Source: Microbacterium sp. LWO12-1.2
Lineage (GTDB): Bacteria > Actinomycetota > Actinomycetes > Actinomycetales > Microbacteriaceae
Direction: 5' to 3'
Assembly (NCBI RefSeq): GCF_040675875.1
Contig: NZ_JBEGII010000001.1
Span: 4,003,502 to 4,067,501, forward strand
Length of the DNA stretch: 64,000 bases
Of the stretch, positions 17,262-24,447 are shown piece by piece. Positions within the stretch are counted from its first letter, which is position 1. Each line of letters begins with the position of its first letter. The notes beneath the pieces were generated by a model. The model saw nothing but the letters and a program-made list of their open reading frames with translations. It had not been told where the DNA came from and ran no database searches. A program made the translations under genes and the position numbers.

Positions 17262-17294
17262 GTTTACGGTCTGTTCATGCACAGTTCACCTCAT
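17262..17294 (+). promoter_or_regulatory. Three 11-bp direct repeats (PHO-box-like) at the VTC start
   Basis: GTTTA, GTTCA and GTTCA begin at 17262, 17273 and 17284, an exact 11-nt period, the layout bound by OmpR/PhoP-type regulators in actinobacteria. The array overlaps the predicted ATG at 17277, so it would act as a repressor site or mean the transcript starts elsewhere. Confidence 0.4.
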
Positions 17295-18131
17295 GTCGCC
17301 AGCGTCGGGCGCACGGACACTGCGAGCCGACTTCACGCGTTCAACCGCTTCGAGATCAAGTACCTGGTGCCCGAGGATCGCGCCGATGAGTTGCGCGCCG
17401 CGCTCGATCAGCAGATGGACGAAGACGCTCATGCGGGCAACGGCGGCTACCCGATCACCAGCGTCTACTACGACACCGCCGACCTGACCTTCTACTGGGA
17501 GAAGATCGAAGGCCTGCGGTTCCGCCGCAAGCTGCGCATCCGCCACTACGGGACCGGCGACGACCTGACCGCGCGATCGCGCGTCTTCGTCGAGATCAAG
17601 CAGCGGGTCAATCGCGTCACGCAGAAGCGGCGGGTGGCGCTTCCCTATCGCGACGCGCTCCTGCTCTGCTCGCGGGAGGGCTACCACCCGCAGGAGGAGA
17701 TGAGCAGCCGTCGCCGGGCCTTTCTCAACGAGGTCGGCACGCTGGTGCAGACGCTGGATCTGCGCCCGACGGTCACGACCGCGTACTACCGCCAGGCATG
17801 GGTCGGACGAGATGCCGACCTCGGGCTGAGGGTCACGCTCGATCACCGCCTGCGCGGCAGAGACCGCGACTTACATCTCTCGGATGCCAGCCTCAATCGC
17901 CTCACCCTTCCTCCGCGTCTCTCGGTGCTGGAGGTCAAGGCCAATGAGCGCGTGCCGACCTGGGTCACCGACCTCACGGCTCGCATGAGTCTCGATGTCG
18001 TCCGCATCTCGAAGTACTGCCAGAGCGTGCAGGCGTTCGGGCTGGCGCCGCGATCGATCATGCACGCCGCCGACGAAGTCGACCAGATCCTCGCCCGTTC
18101 CTCATCCACCATTCCCGCATCCGCGCTCTGA
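17277..18131 (+). CDS. VTC-domain protein (polyphosphate polymerase-like)
   Basis: A 284-residue protein with a VTC domain, a tunnel-fold catalytic domain that in yeast makes polyphosphate from ATP. Visible family features are RFEIKYLVP near residue 24, YYDTADLTFYW, the basic strand FRRKLRIRHYG, VFVEIKQR and a final LEVKANERVP strand, giving the alternating Lys/Arg and Glu lining of the tunnel. It has no membrane segment of its own, and the DUF4956 membrane protein follows 24 bp downstream. Bacterial members are mostly uncharacterised; making or handling polyphosphate is family inference. The start is uncertain because the repeat array overlaps it. Confidence 0.8.
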   Translation: MHSSPHVASVGRTDTASRLHAFNRFEIKYLVPEDRADELRAALDQQMDEDAHAGNGGYPITSVYYDTADLTFYWEKIEGLRFRRKLRIRHYGTGDDLTARSRVFVEIKQRVNRVTQKRRVALPYRDALLLCSREGYHPQEEMSSRRRAFLNEVGTLVQTLDLRPTVTTAYYRQAWVGRDADLGLRVTLDHRLRGRDRDLHLSDASLNRLTLPPRLSVLEVKANERVPTWVTDLTARMSLDVVRISKYCQSVQAFGLAPRSIMHAADEVDQILARSSSTIPASAL

Positions 18132-18155
18132 GCGCACCGAACCGAAAGCAGCTCC

Positions 18156-18830
18156 ATGGATCTGTTCCAAGACCTCACCGGGACGTTCTCCGTCCTCGAC
18201 ATCGCACTCACGCTCACGCTGTCGTTCGTGCTGTCCGCGTTGATCGGATGGGTGTACAAGAAGACCCATCGCAACATCTCCTACAGCCAGTCGTACGTGC
18301 AGACGCTGGTCATCATCGGCATGGTGGTCGCGGTGATCATGCTCGTCGTGGGCTCCAACATCGCCCGGGCCTTCGCGCTGGTCGGTGCGTTGTCCGTCAT
18401 CCGGTTCCGCAACGCCATCAAGGAAACTCGCGACGTCGGGTTCATCTTCCTGGTGATGGCGATCGGGATGGCTGTCGGCACCCGGTTCTACATCTTGGCC
18501 GCGGCCGCGACCGTCGTGATCCTCCTCGTCACCTATCTGATGCAGCGCTTCGATTGGTTCAAGCTCGACATCCAGCGCCAGGTCGTCAAAGTGCAGGTGC
18601 CTCCGGACTCGCACTACCAGCAGGACGTCGCCGACGTGCTGGTGTCGCGCACGCATGAATTCGAGCTCGTCAGCGTGGAGACAGCGCGCGGTGGCGCATT
18701 GACGGAACTCTTCTATTCGGTGCGGCTCAAGCCGGGAGTCACCACCGCAGAGCTCATCGACGCGCTGGGGGAGGTCAACACGGGGCAGAAGGTGACCGTG
18801 CTGACCGGCTACGACCAGACGGATATGTGA
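18156..18830 (+). CDS. DUF4956 membrane protein
   Basis: This 224-residue protein has an N-terminal membrane part with about four segments (roughly 10-30, 48-66, 72-82 and 100-128) and a cytoplasmic C-terminal ferredoxin-like domain from about 145. The conserved SVIRFRNAIKETRDVGFIFL stretch is typical of DUF4956. The family is a recurrent neighbour of VTC-domain genes and may be the membrane partner or product channel; no activity has been assigned to my knowledge. The stop is within 12 bp of the CotH start. Confidence 0.85.
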   Translation: MDLFQDLTGTFSVLDIALTLTLSFVLSALIGWVYKKTHRNISYSQSYVQTLVIIGMVVAVIMLVVGSNIARAFALVGALSVIRFRNAIKETRDVGFIFLVMAIGMAVGTRFYILAAAATVVILLVTYLMQRFDWFKLDIQRQVVKVQVPPDSHYQQDVADVLVSRTHEFELVSVETARGGALTELFYSVRLKPGVTTAELIDALGEVNTGQKVTVLTGYDQTDM

Positions 18831-18841
18831 GGCGGCTGACG

Positions 18842-20443
18842 ATGTTCCTGACGACTGTGCGCAAACGGCTGCCGATCCGGCTCCGTCAGAACTGGAAGGT
18901 GCTCGCCGTCACGGCGGTCGGTGCGGTCGTGGCTGTCACGGTCTTCGGGAACGTCGTCATCCGTCCGACCTCGACGAGCACCGCTGCCGTCTCCGATGCC
19001 GAGCTGATCACTGAGGATGTGGAAGGCGCCGTCGATCTGTTCGCCGCCGATGCGGCGCATGAGGTCACGCTGTCGTACTCGCAGGAGGACTACGACGAGA
19101 TGCTGGATGCCTATTTCACCGAGGGGGAGAAGGAGTGGATGGTCGCCGACATCACGATCGACGGCACCACGATCGATTCCGTCGGCATCAGGCTCAAAGG
19201 CAACTCCACCTTGTCGTCGCTCGTCGATGATCGGGAAGGATCAGCGACCTTCGGCGAGTCCGCGCCGGGCGGGATCGGCGGCATGGGCGCAGGAGACGGC
19301 GAACTCCCGGAGGGCATGGAGATGCCGGAGGGGATGGAGATGCCGGAAGGCATGGAGCCTCCGGAGGGGATGGAGCCCCCGGAGGGGATGGAGATGCCGG
19401 AAGGCATGGAGCCGCCCGGTGGCGGGGGTGACGGTGAGGCCGGATTCGGGGTAGGGATCGCGCTCTCGACGGATGCGCCCGAGAATCTGCCCCTGCTCGT
19501 CAGCTTCGACGAGTATCAGGAGGGGCGGGCGTATCAGGGCATGACACAGCTCTCGATCCGCCCCTCGTCATCCAGCTATGAGTCGTCGCTGAACGAAGCG
19601 GTCGCCCTCGAACTCACCGCCCGATCGGGGCAGACGACACAGCAGTTCTCGTACACGTCGTACACCGTCAACGAACGGCCGACGACGACACGACTGGTCG
19701 TGGAGAGTCCGGATGCGCAGTACGCCGACGAGTTGGAGGGGGAGAGCGTGCTGTTCAAGATGCTCGCCTCCGGCTCGTTCACCTATCAGGGCGATGACCA
19801 GACCGAGTACACGGATGACTTCTCACAGGTGAACCTGATCGGCAGTCAGGATCTCCAGCCCGTCATCTCGTTCCTGCAGTGGCTCGACGAGGCGTCCGAC
19901 GAGGAGTTCGCGGCCGGACTCGACGAGCGGCTCGATGTCGAGGGGTTCGCGGAGTACCTCGCGTTCCAGGAGCTCATCGGCAACATCGACACGATCTCCG
20001 GCCCAGGCCGCAACGGCTATCTCTCCTACGACCTGGGCACGGGTCGTATCAGCGTCATCTCCTGGGATCTCAACCTCGCCTTCGGTGGGATGGGAGCGGG
20101 GCCCGGCGCGCTTGCCGGTGAACAGGTCACCGCCGATGATGGCGAGGCGACGGATGCGGAGTCGAGCGCCGCGGCCTCTCCGCCCGAAGGCGAGATGCCG
20201 GACATGGCAGGAATGATGGGGAGCGAGAACGCGCTGGTGACGCGCTTCCAAGAGAACTCGGAGTTCGCCGCGCTCATCGACGCAGCGTCGGCGAGATTGC
20301 AGAAGTCGCTCATCGCGAGCGGAGACGCGCTCGGTGTCGTGGAGGAGGTCGCCGCTCGGATCCCCGTGACCGAAGGACTCCCGCAATCCACGGTGGACGC
20401 GGATGCCGACGCCCTGCGGGAACAGCTGGCCGCAGCGGAGTGA
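18842..20443 (+). CDS. CotH-family kinase-like protein with PEGME repeats
   Basis: A 533-residue protein: membrane anchor at about 16-36, then an extracytoplasmic CotH domain. CotH proteins are atypical kinases; the expected landmarks are present as RLKGNSTLSSL near the start, NIDTISGPGRNGYLSYD as catalytic loop and SWDLNLAFGG as the metal-binding Asp. Between the first two lies a PEGME[M/P] repeat, and a second Met-rich linker (EGEMPDMAGMMG) occurs later. ATG 18842 has AGGCGG upstream; GTG 18827, overlapping DUF4956 by 4 bp, is an alternative. Spore coat work is excluded here as no sporulation genes are present; targets are unknown. Confidence 0.8.
   Translation: MFLTTVRKRLPIRLRQNWKVLAVTAVGAVVAVTVFGNVVIRPTSTSTAAVSDAELITEDVEGAVDLFAADAAHEVTLSYSQEDYDEMLDAYFTEGEKEWMVADITIDGTTIDSVGIRLKGNSTLSSLVDDREGSATFGESAPGGIGGMGAGDGELPEGMEMPEGMEMPEGMEPPEGMEPPEGMEMPEGMEPPGGGGDGEAGFGVGIALSTDAPENLPLLVSFDEYQEGRAYQGMTQLSIRPSSSSYESSLNEAVALELTARSGQTTQQFSYTSYTVNERPTTTRLVVESPDAQYADELEGESVLFKMLASGSFTYQGDDQTEYTDDFSQVNLIGSQDLQPVISFLQWLDEASDEEFAAGLDERLDVEGFAEYLAFQELIGNIDTISGPGRNGYLSYDLGTGRISVISWDLNLAFGGMGAGPGALAGEQVTADDGEATDAESSAAASPPEGEMPDMAGMMGSENALVTRFQENSEFAALIDAASARLQKSLIASGDALGVVEEVAARIPVTEGLPQSTVDADADALREQLAAAE
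19307..19414 (+). repeat. Six 18-bp tandem repeats encoding PEGME[M/P]
   Basis: Six consecutive copies encode PEGMEM, PEGMEM, PEGMEP, PEGMEP, PEGMEM, PEGMEP inside the CotH gene. Codons vary between GGC/GGG and CCG/CCT/CCC, so the array is old or under protein-level selection. Each unit carries one or two Met and two Glu, which suggests a flexible metal-binding or oxidisable loop. Confidence 0.95.
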
Positions 20444-20474
20444 ACTCCCGACCGCCTCGCTCGCAGCTCGTGGT

Positions 20475-20530
20475 GAGGGGTCAGAACACGCCGCGCCCGA
20501 CCGTGGTGCTGCGGCGTGTTCTGACCCCTC
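20475..20530. repeat. Intergenic inverted repeat, copy 2 (perfect)
   Basis: The arms GAGGGGTCAGAACACGCCGC (20475-20494) and its exact reverse complement (20511-20530) surround a 16-bp loop. It lies between the convergent CotH (+) and LysR (-) genes and likely terminates both. Confidence 0.9.
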
Positions 20531-20541
20531 GCGGTCGAAAC

Positions 20542-21474
20542 TCAGTCGTTCAGCGAGGTGATCGCGGGGTCGCGGCGCGCGACTTCGGCTGCTGTCGACA
20601 CGATCACGCGGCGCATGGCCGCCACCGCGATCGCGGGTGTGACATCGGAGCGGTGTGCGAGGCTCACGGTGCGCGTCATCATCGGATGCGACAGGCGCAC
20701 GGATCGCAGCGCGGGCCTGTCGAGCAGCACCATGGCGGGCACGACCGCGACGCCGAGGCCACGCTCGACGAAGCGCAGCACCGCGTCCATCTCGGCGCCG
20801 GCCAGCAGGGGCACGGGTGCGAGACCGGCGGAGCGGAAGGCCGCATCCGTCGTGGCGCGCAGCTCATAGCTCTCGTCGAAGGCGATCAGCGGCAGGGATG
20901 CGAGGCCGGGAAGGTCGAGCGAGGGGGCCGTGGTCACGGGTGGCTCAGCGGCCGACGAGACGACCACGAGCTCCTCGGTCAGCAGCGGCATCCGGGTCAG
21001 ACTCACTCCCGCGGGAGGCTGTCCCTCTGAGGCGGTGACGAGTGCGATGTCGAGCGCGCCCACCGCGAGCTGTTCGACGAGGGTGCGCGACCCCGCCTCC
21101 GTGAGCTGCAGCTCGACGCCGGGGTGGGCGGCATGGAACACGCTGATCGCTTCGGCCACGAGGCTGATGCACAGCGTCGGAGTCGCGCCGAGCCTGACGC
21201 GACCGCGTCGCAGGCCGGCGAGCTCGCCCATCTCCTCGCGTATCGCCTCGGCCTCGGCGAGCATCCGTTGCGCGCGGGGGAGCAGGGTCTCCCCGGCGGC
21301 GGTCAGAGCGATGTGGCCGCGGGCGCGGTGGAACAGTTCTGCTCCGAGTTCCCGCTCCAGCGTGGAGATCTGACGGCTCAGCGAGGGCTGTGCCAGATGG
21401 AGGTGTTCCGACGCGCGGGTGAAGTTTCCGAGGCGGGCGACTTCGACGAACCCGCGGAGTTGCTCGAGGTTCAT
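20542..21474 (-). CDS. LysR-family regulator divergent from an FAD oxidoreductase
   Basis: This 310-residue LysR protein has a winged helix at residues 1-60 (NFTRASEHLHLAQPSLSRQI) and an effector domain from about 90 to 295. ATG 21474 is preferred to GTG 21480. It is transcribed away from the FAD-dependent oxidoreductase at 21552 across 77 bp, so it is the likely regulator of that single gene. The gap carries a TTAGG-N4-CCTAA site. Confidence 0.88.
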   Translation of the reverse strand: MNLEQLRGFVEVARLGNFTRASEHLHLAQPSLSRQISTLERELGAELFHRARGHIALTAAGETLLPRAQRMLAEAEAIREEMGELAGLRRGRVRLGATPTLCISLVAEAISVFHAAHPGVELQLTEAGSRTLVEQLAVGALDIALVTASEGQPPAGVSLTRMPLLTEELVVVSSAAEPPVTTAPSLDLPGLASLPLIAFDESYELRATTDAAFRSAGLAPVPLLAGAEMDAVLRFVERGLGVAVVPAMVLLDRPALRSVRLSHPMMTRTVSLAHRSDVTPAIAVAAMRRVIVSTAAEVARRDPAITSLND

Positions 21475-21523
21475 GACCATAGCCTACCCGCATCGTTACG
21501 ACGCCAACTATGCATTGGAGTAA

Positions 21524-21537
21524 TTAGGATCGCCTAA
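21524..21537. promoter_or_regulatory. Candidate LysR binding site
   Basis: TTAGGATCGCCTAA has perfect 5-bp arms (TTAGG/CCTAA), fits the T-N11-A pattern, and lies 15 bp before the ATG of the FAD oxidoreductase. Confidence 0.5.
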
Positions 21538-21551
21538 CTAGCGTCGAATGC

Positions 21552-23282
21552 ATGAGTACACGCGAACGTCAGATCTCCACCACGGTCCTGGTCATCGGCA
21601 CCGGAGGATCCGGCCTGCGAGCGGCGATCGAGATCGCCGAACACGGTGTCGACGTCCTCGCCGTCGGCAAACGCCCGCGCCAGGATGCGCACACCTCCCT
21701 CGCCGCCGGCGGCATCAACGCTGCCCTCGGAACGATGGACTCCGACGACACGTGGCAGCAGCACGCCGCCGACACCATCAAGGAGAGCTACCTGCTCGCC
21801 AACCCGCACACGGTCGAGATCGTGACCCAGGGAGCCGAGCGCGGCATCCGCGACCTCGAGCGCTGGGGCATGGACTTCGCTCGCGAAGACGACGGCCGCA
21901 TCTCGCAGCGCTTCTTCGGTGCGCACACCTTCCGTCGCACGGCCTTCTCGGGCGACTACACGGGCCTCGAGATCCAGCGCACCCTCGTGCGCAAGGCAGA
22001 GCAGCTCGAGGTGCCGATCCTCGACAACGTCTACATCACGCGTCTGCTCGTGCGCGACAACGTCATCTTCGGCGCCTACGGCTTCGACCAGGCCGACGGC
22101 ACGCGCTACCTGATCCATGCGGATGCCGTGATCCTCGCCGCCGGCGGCCACAACCGCATCTGGCGCCGCACCTCCTCCCGCCGTGACGAGAACACCGGCG
22201 ACTCCTTCCGCCTCGCGGTCGACGCCGGTGCCCGCCTGCGCGACCCGGAGCTCGTGCAGTTCCATCCGTCCGGCATCATCGAGCCCGAGAACGCCGCCGG
22301 CACGCTCATCTCCGAGGCGGCACGCGGAGAGGGCGGCATCCTGCGCAATGCCCTCGGCGAGCGGTTCATGCCCAAGTACGACCCGGAGCGCATGGAGCTG
22401 TCGACCCGCGACCGCGTCGCGCTCGCCGCGTACACCGAGATCAAGGAAGGACGCGGCACGGAGAACGGTGGCGTCTGGCTCGACGTCTCGCATCTGCCGC
22501 GCGAGACGATCATGACCCGCCTGCCGCGCGTGTACCAGACGATGATGGAGCTGCAGATGCTCGACATCACCACCGATCCGATCGAGATCGCGCCGACAGC
22601 TCACTACTCGATGGGTGGAGTGTGGGTGCGTCCGGAAGATCACCAGACCGATGTCGAGGGGCTCTACGCGATCGGCGAGGCATCCAGCGGCCTCCACGGC
22701 GCGAACCGCCTCGGCGGCAACTCGCTCATCGAGCTGCTCGTGTACGGGCGCATCGTCGGGCAGGCGGCGATGGCCCATGCGGCCGGGCTGGAAGCGCAGC
22801 AGCGGTCGGCCGAGGCTGTCGAGGTCGCCAGGGCCGAGATCGCCGATCTCCTGGCCGCGGACGGCCGCGAGAACGTGCGGGCGCTGCAGCGCGCCATCCG
22901 CAACACGATGACCGAGTACGCAGGTGTCGTCCGCGACGAAGAGGGGCTGCGCGCCGGACTCGCCGAACTCGACATGATCGAAGGACGCATGGAGGACATC
23001 GGCATCCACCCCGACATCGCCGGGTTCCAGGACCTCGCGCACGCGTTCGACCTCAAGGCATCGGCGCTGGCCGCCCGCGCCACGATGGAGGCCGCGCTCG
23101 AACGCCGGGAGACCCGCGGATGCCACAACCGCAGCGACTTCCCCGACACCGATCCGACGCTGCAGGTGAACCTGGTCTGGAGTCCGCGCGACGGCATCAC
23201 GCACGAGGCGATCCCCGAGATCCCCGCCGAGATCGCCGAGCTCATGCGCGAGGTCGACACCACCGGCAAGCTCGTCGAGTAG
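21552..23282 (+). CDS. FAD-dependent oxidoreductase, SdhA/FrdA/L-aspartate oxidase family
   Basis: This 576-residue soluble flavoprotein has a dinucleotide motif near residue 15 (GTGGSGLRAA), QFHPSG, SEAARGEGG (substrate arginine), APTAHYSMGG and the FAD-closing ANRLGGNSL. The C-terminal helical domain has RGCHNRSDFP in place of the RGAHxRxDxP of succinate dehydrogenase flavoproteins. No iron-sulfur or membrane subunit lies next to it, so it is not part of a normal complex II; it may act as a stand-alone fumarate reductase-like or aspartate-oxidase-like enzyme. The divergent LysR gene suggests substrate induction. Confidence 0.8.
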   Translation: MSTRERQISTTVLVIGTGGSGLRAAIEIAEHGVDVLAVGKRPRQDAHTSLAAGGINAALGTMDSDDTWQQHAADTIKESYLLANPHTVEIVTQGAERGIRDLERWGMDFAREDDGRISQRFFGAHTFRRTAFSGDYTGLEIQRTLVRKAEQLEVPILDNVYITRLLVRDNVIFGAYGFDQADGTRYLIHADAVILAAGGHNRIWRRTSSRRDENTGDSFRLAVDAGARLRDPELVQFHPSGIIEPENAAGTLISEAARGEGGILRNALGERFMPKYDPERMELSTRDRVALAAYTEIKEGRGTENGGVWLDVSHLPRETIMTRLPRVYQTMMELQMLDITTDPIEIAPTAHYSMGGVWVRPEDHQTDVEGLYAIGEASSGLHGANRLGGNSLIELLVYGRIVGQAAMAHAAGLEAQQRSAEAVEVARAEIADLLAADGRENVRALQRAIRNTMTEYAGVVRDEEGLRAGLAELDMIEGRMEDIGIHPDIAGFQDLAHAFDLKASALAARATMEAALERRETRGCHNRSDFPDTDPTLQVNLVWSPRDGITHEAIPEIPAEIAELMREVDTTGKLVE

Positions 23283-23309
23283 CTCCCGACCGCGAGTCCC
23301 GACGGGGCC

Positions 23310-23365
23310 GAGGGGTCAAGACGCGCCGCTGGCCGGCCGCTCCGTGCGGCGTGTCTTGACCCCTC
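23310..23365. repeat. Intergenic inverted repeat, copy 3
   Basis: GAGGGGTCAAGACGCGCCGC (23310-23329) pairs with GCGGCGTGTCTTGACCCCTC (23346-23365) with one G-T position. It lies between the convergent oxidoreductase (+) and the 102-residue acidic protein (-). Confidence 0.9.
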
Positions 23366-23375
23366 ACCGGGAATG

Positions 23376-23684
23376 TCAGCCGACCTGCGGTTCCTCGGTG
23401 TCGATGACGCCGATCCCGACGGCCTCGTGGTCGGGCTCGGGCTCGTCACGCTTGGGCGCGACCGGCTCCTCACCCGGGTCCTTCTCGGTGCTCGGCTCCT
23501 GCAACTGCTCGGTGCTCGGCACCTCTTCGGGGTCTGCCTGCTCGGCCGACTCTTCCTGCGCGGCGGAGGCGTCCGGCTCGGGCGACTCCGCCGTCAGCTC
23601 GCCCGCGTCGGCGCCCGACGAGGGAGTGGGGGTGGGAGCCTGCGTCTCGGGAGACGGTTCCTGCTCCGGTGTGCTGTTCGTCAT
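23376..23684 (-). CDS. Acidic low-complexity hypothetical protein
   Basis: This 102-residue protein, rich in Glu, Pro, Ser, Thr and Ala, has no predicted fold, signal or membrane segment. ATG 23684 has AAGGGAC upstream and is preferred to the frame opening at 23699. It precedes the inverted-repeat terminator and follows a membrane protein on the same strand after a 75-bp gap. The composition resembles disordered linker proteins often annotated as hypothetical in this family; it could be a spurious call, but the ribosome site and position between two clear features support it. Confidence 0.5.
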   Translation of the reverse strand: MTNSTPEQEPSPETQAPTPTPSSGADAGELTAESPEPDASAAQEESAEQADPEEVPSTEQLQEPSTEKDPGEEPVAPKRDEPEPDHEAVGIGVIDTEEPQVG

Positions 23685-23759
23685 GATCGTCCCTTTCACG
23701 ATGTCTTCGCGATCAGGATGCCGTCGGAACCGCCCCGCATGAAGGGGCTTGACGCGGCC

Positions 23760-24392
23760 TCAGAAGTGCATCTGCTTGAGGGTGCCGTACTTGATCAGCA
23801 GCTCTTCGAGGGCGTCGCCGTCCTGGTACTCGACGTGGACGGCCTTCCCCGTGCCCCCAGCGAGCACGATGTCGGGTCCGTTCGAGAACAGCAGCGTCGA
23901 CCAGGGCGAGGCGAACACGGTCGCGCCCGCGGCATCCCTGGCCGTGACGCCGTCGCCATCCAGCGAGAGCTCGACGATCTTGTCCGACCCCTTCACAGGG
24001 AAGGCGACGGGAAACTCGGTCCCCTCCCACTCGCGGAAGTACGCGGTCAGTCCGATCTTCGCCTGGGGGAACCCGGCACGCAGGCTGCGGCCGATCCGTG
24101 AGACGTGCACCTCGTGCTCGACGCGCTCGCCCTGATCATCGGTGACCGCGACCGTCACGCTCCCGCCGATCGGGTAGGTCTGACGGAACAGCTCCTCCTG
24201 GCGCTTGTCGTCCGGCGTCAGGTCGCTGCTCTCCAGGAACGGCTGCTCGCCGATCCACCCGGTGCGCACGCTCCAGGTGCGGGTCGTTGCCTTGCTCTTC
24301 TTGCGGGAGCTGAGCACGCCGAAGACGACGATGAGCACGAGCACGAGCGCGCCCGCCACGAGGAACAGCATGATTCCGGTGTCATCACTCAT
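23760..24392 (-). CDS. Single-pass membrane protein of unknown function
   Basis: A 210-residue protein with one membrane segment at residues 8-28 (MLFLVAGALVLVLIVVFGVL) followed by a basic stop-transfer SSRKKSK. The remaining 170 residues form a soluble, beta-rich cytoplasmic domain with no motif I know. The gene diverges from L-serine dehydratase 1 with a 55-bp gap. No family assigned. Confidence 0.7.
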   Translation of the reverse strand: MSDDTGIMLFLVAGALVLVLIVVFGVLSSRKKSKATTRTWSVRTGWIGEQPFLESSDLTPDDKRQEELFRQTYPIGGSVTVAVTDDQGERVEHEVHVSRIGRSLRAGFPQAKIGLTAYFREWEGTEFPVAFPVKGSDKIVELSLDGDGVTARDAAGATVFASPWSTLLFSNGPDIVLAGGTGKAVHVEYQDGDALEELLIKYGTLKQMHF

Positions 24393-24447
24393 GCGATCAG
24401 GTTAATGGGAGTGAACCGAAACGGGGAAGGCGGCGTAACCTGGACGC

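Noticed and set aside
19307..19414. CRISPR-like array
   Set aside because: Regular 18-bp units without spacers, in frame with the CotH protein; no cas genes anywhere in the window.
18842..20443. Sporulation function for the CotH protein
   Set aside because: No sporulation genes are present and this kind of actinobacterium does not make endospores; the family is wider than spore coats.
21534..23204. 556-codon minus-strand open frame
   Set aside because: Antisense shadow of the FAD oxidoreductase, with no domain.
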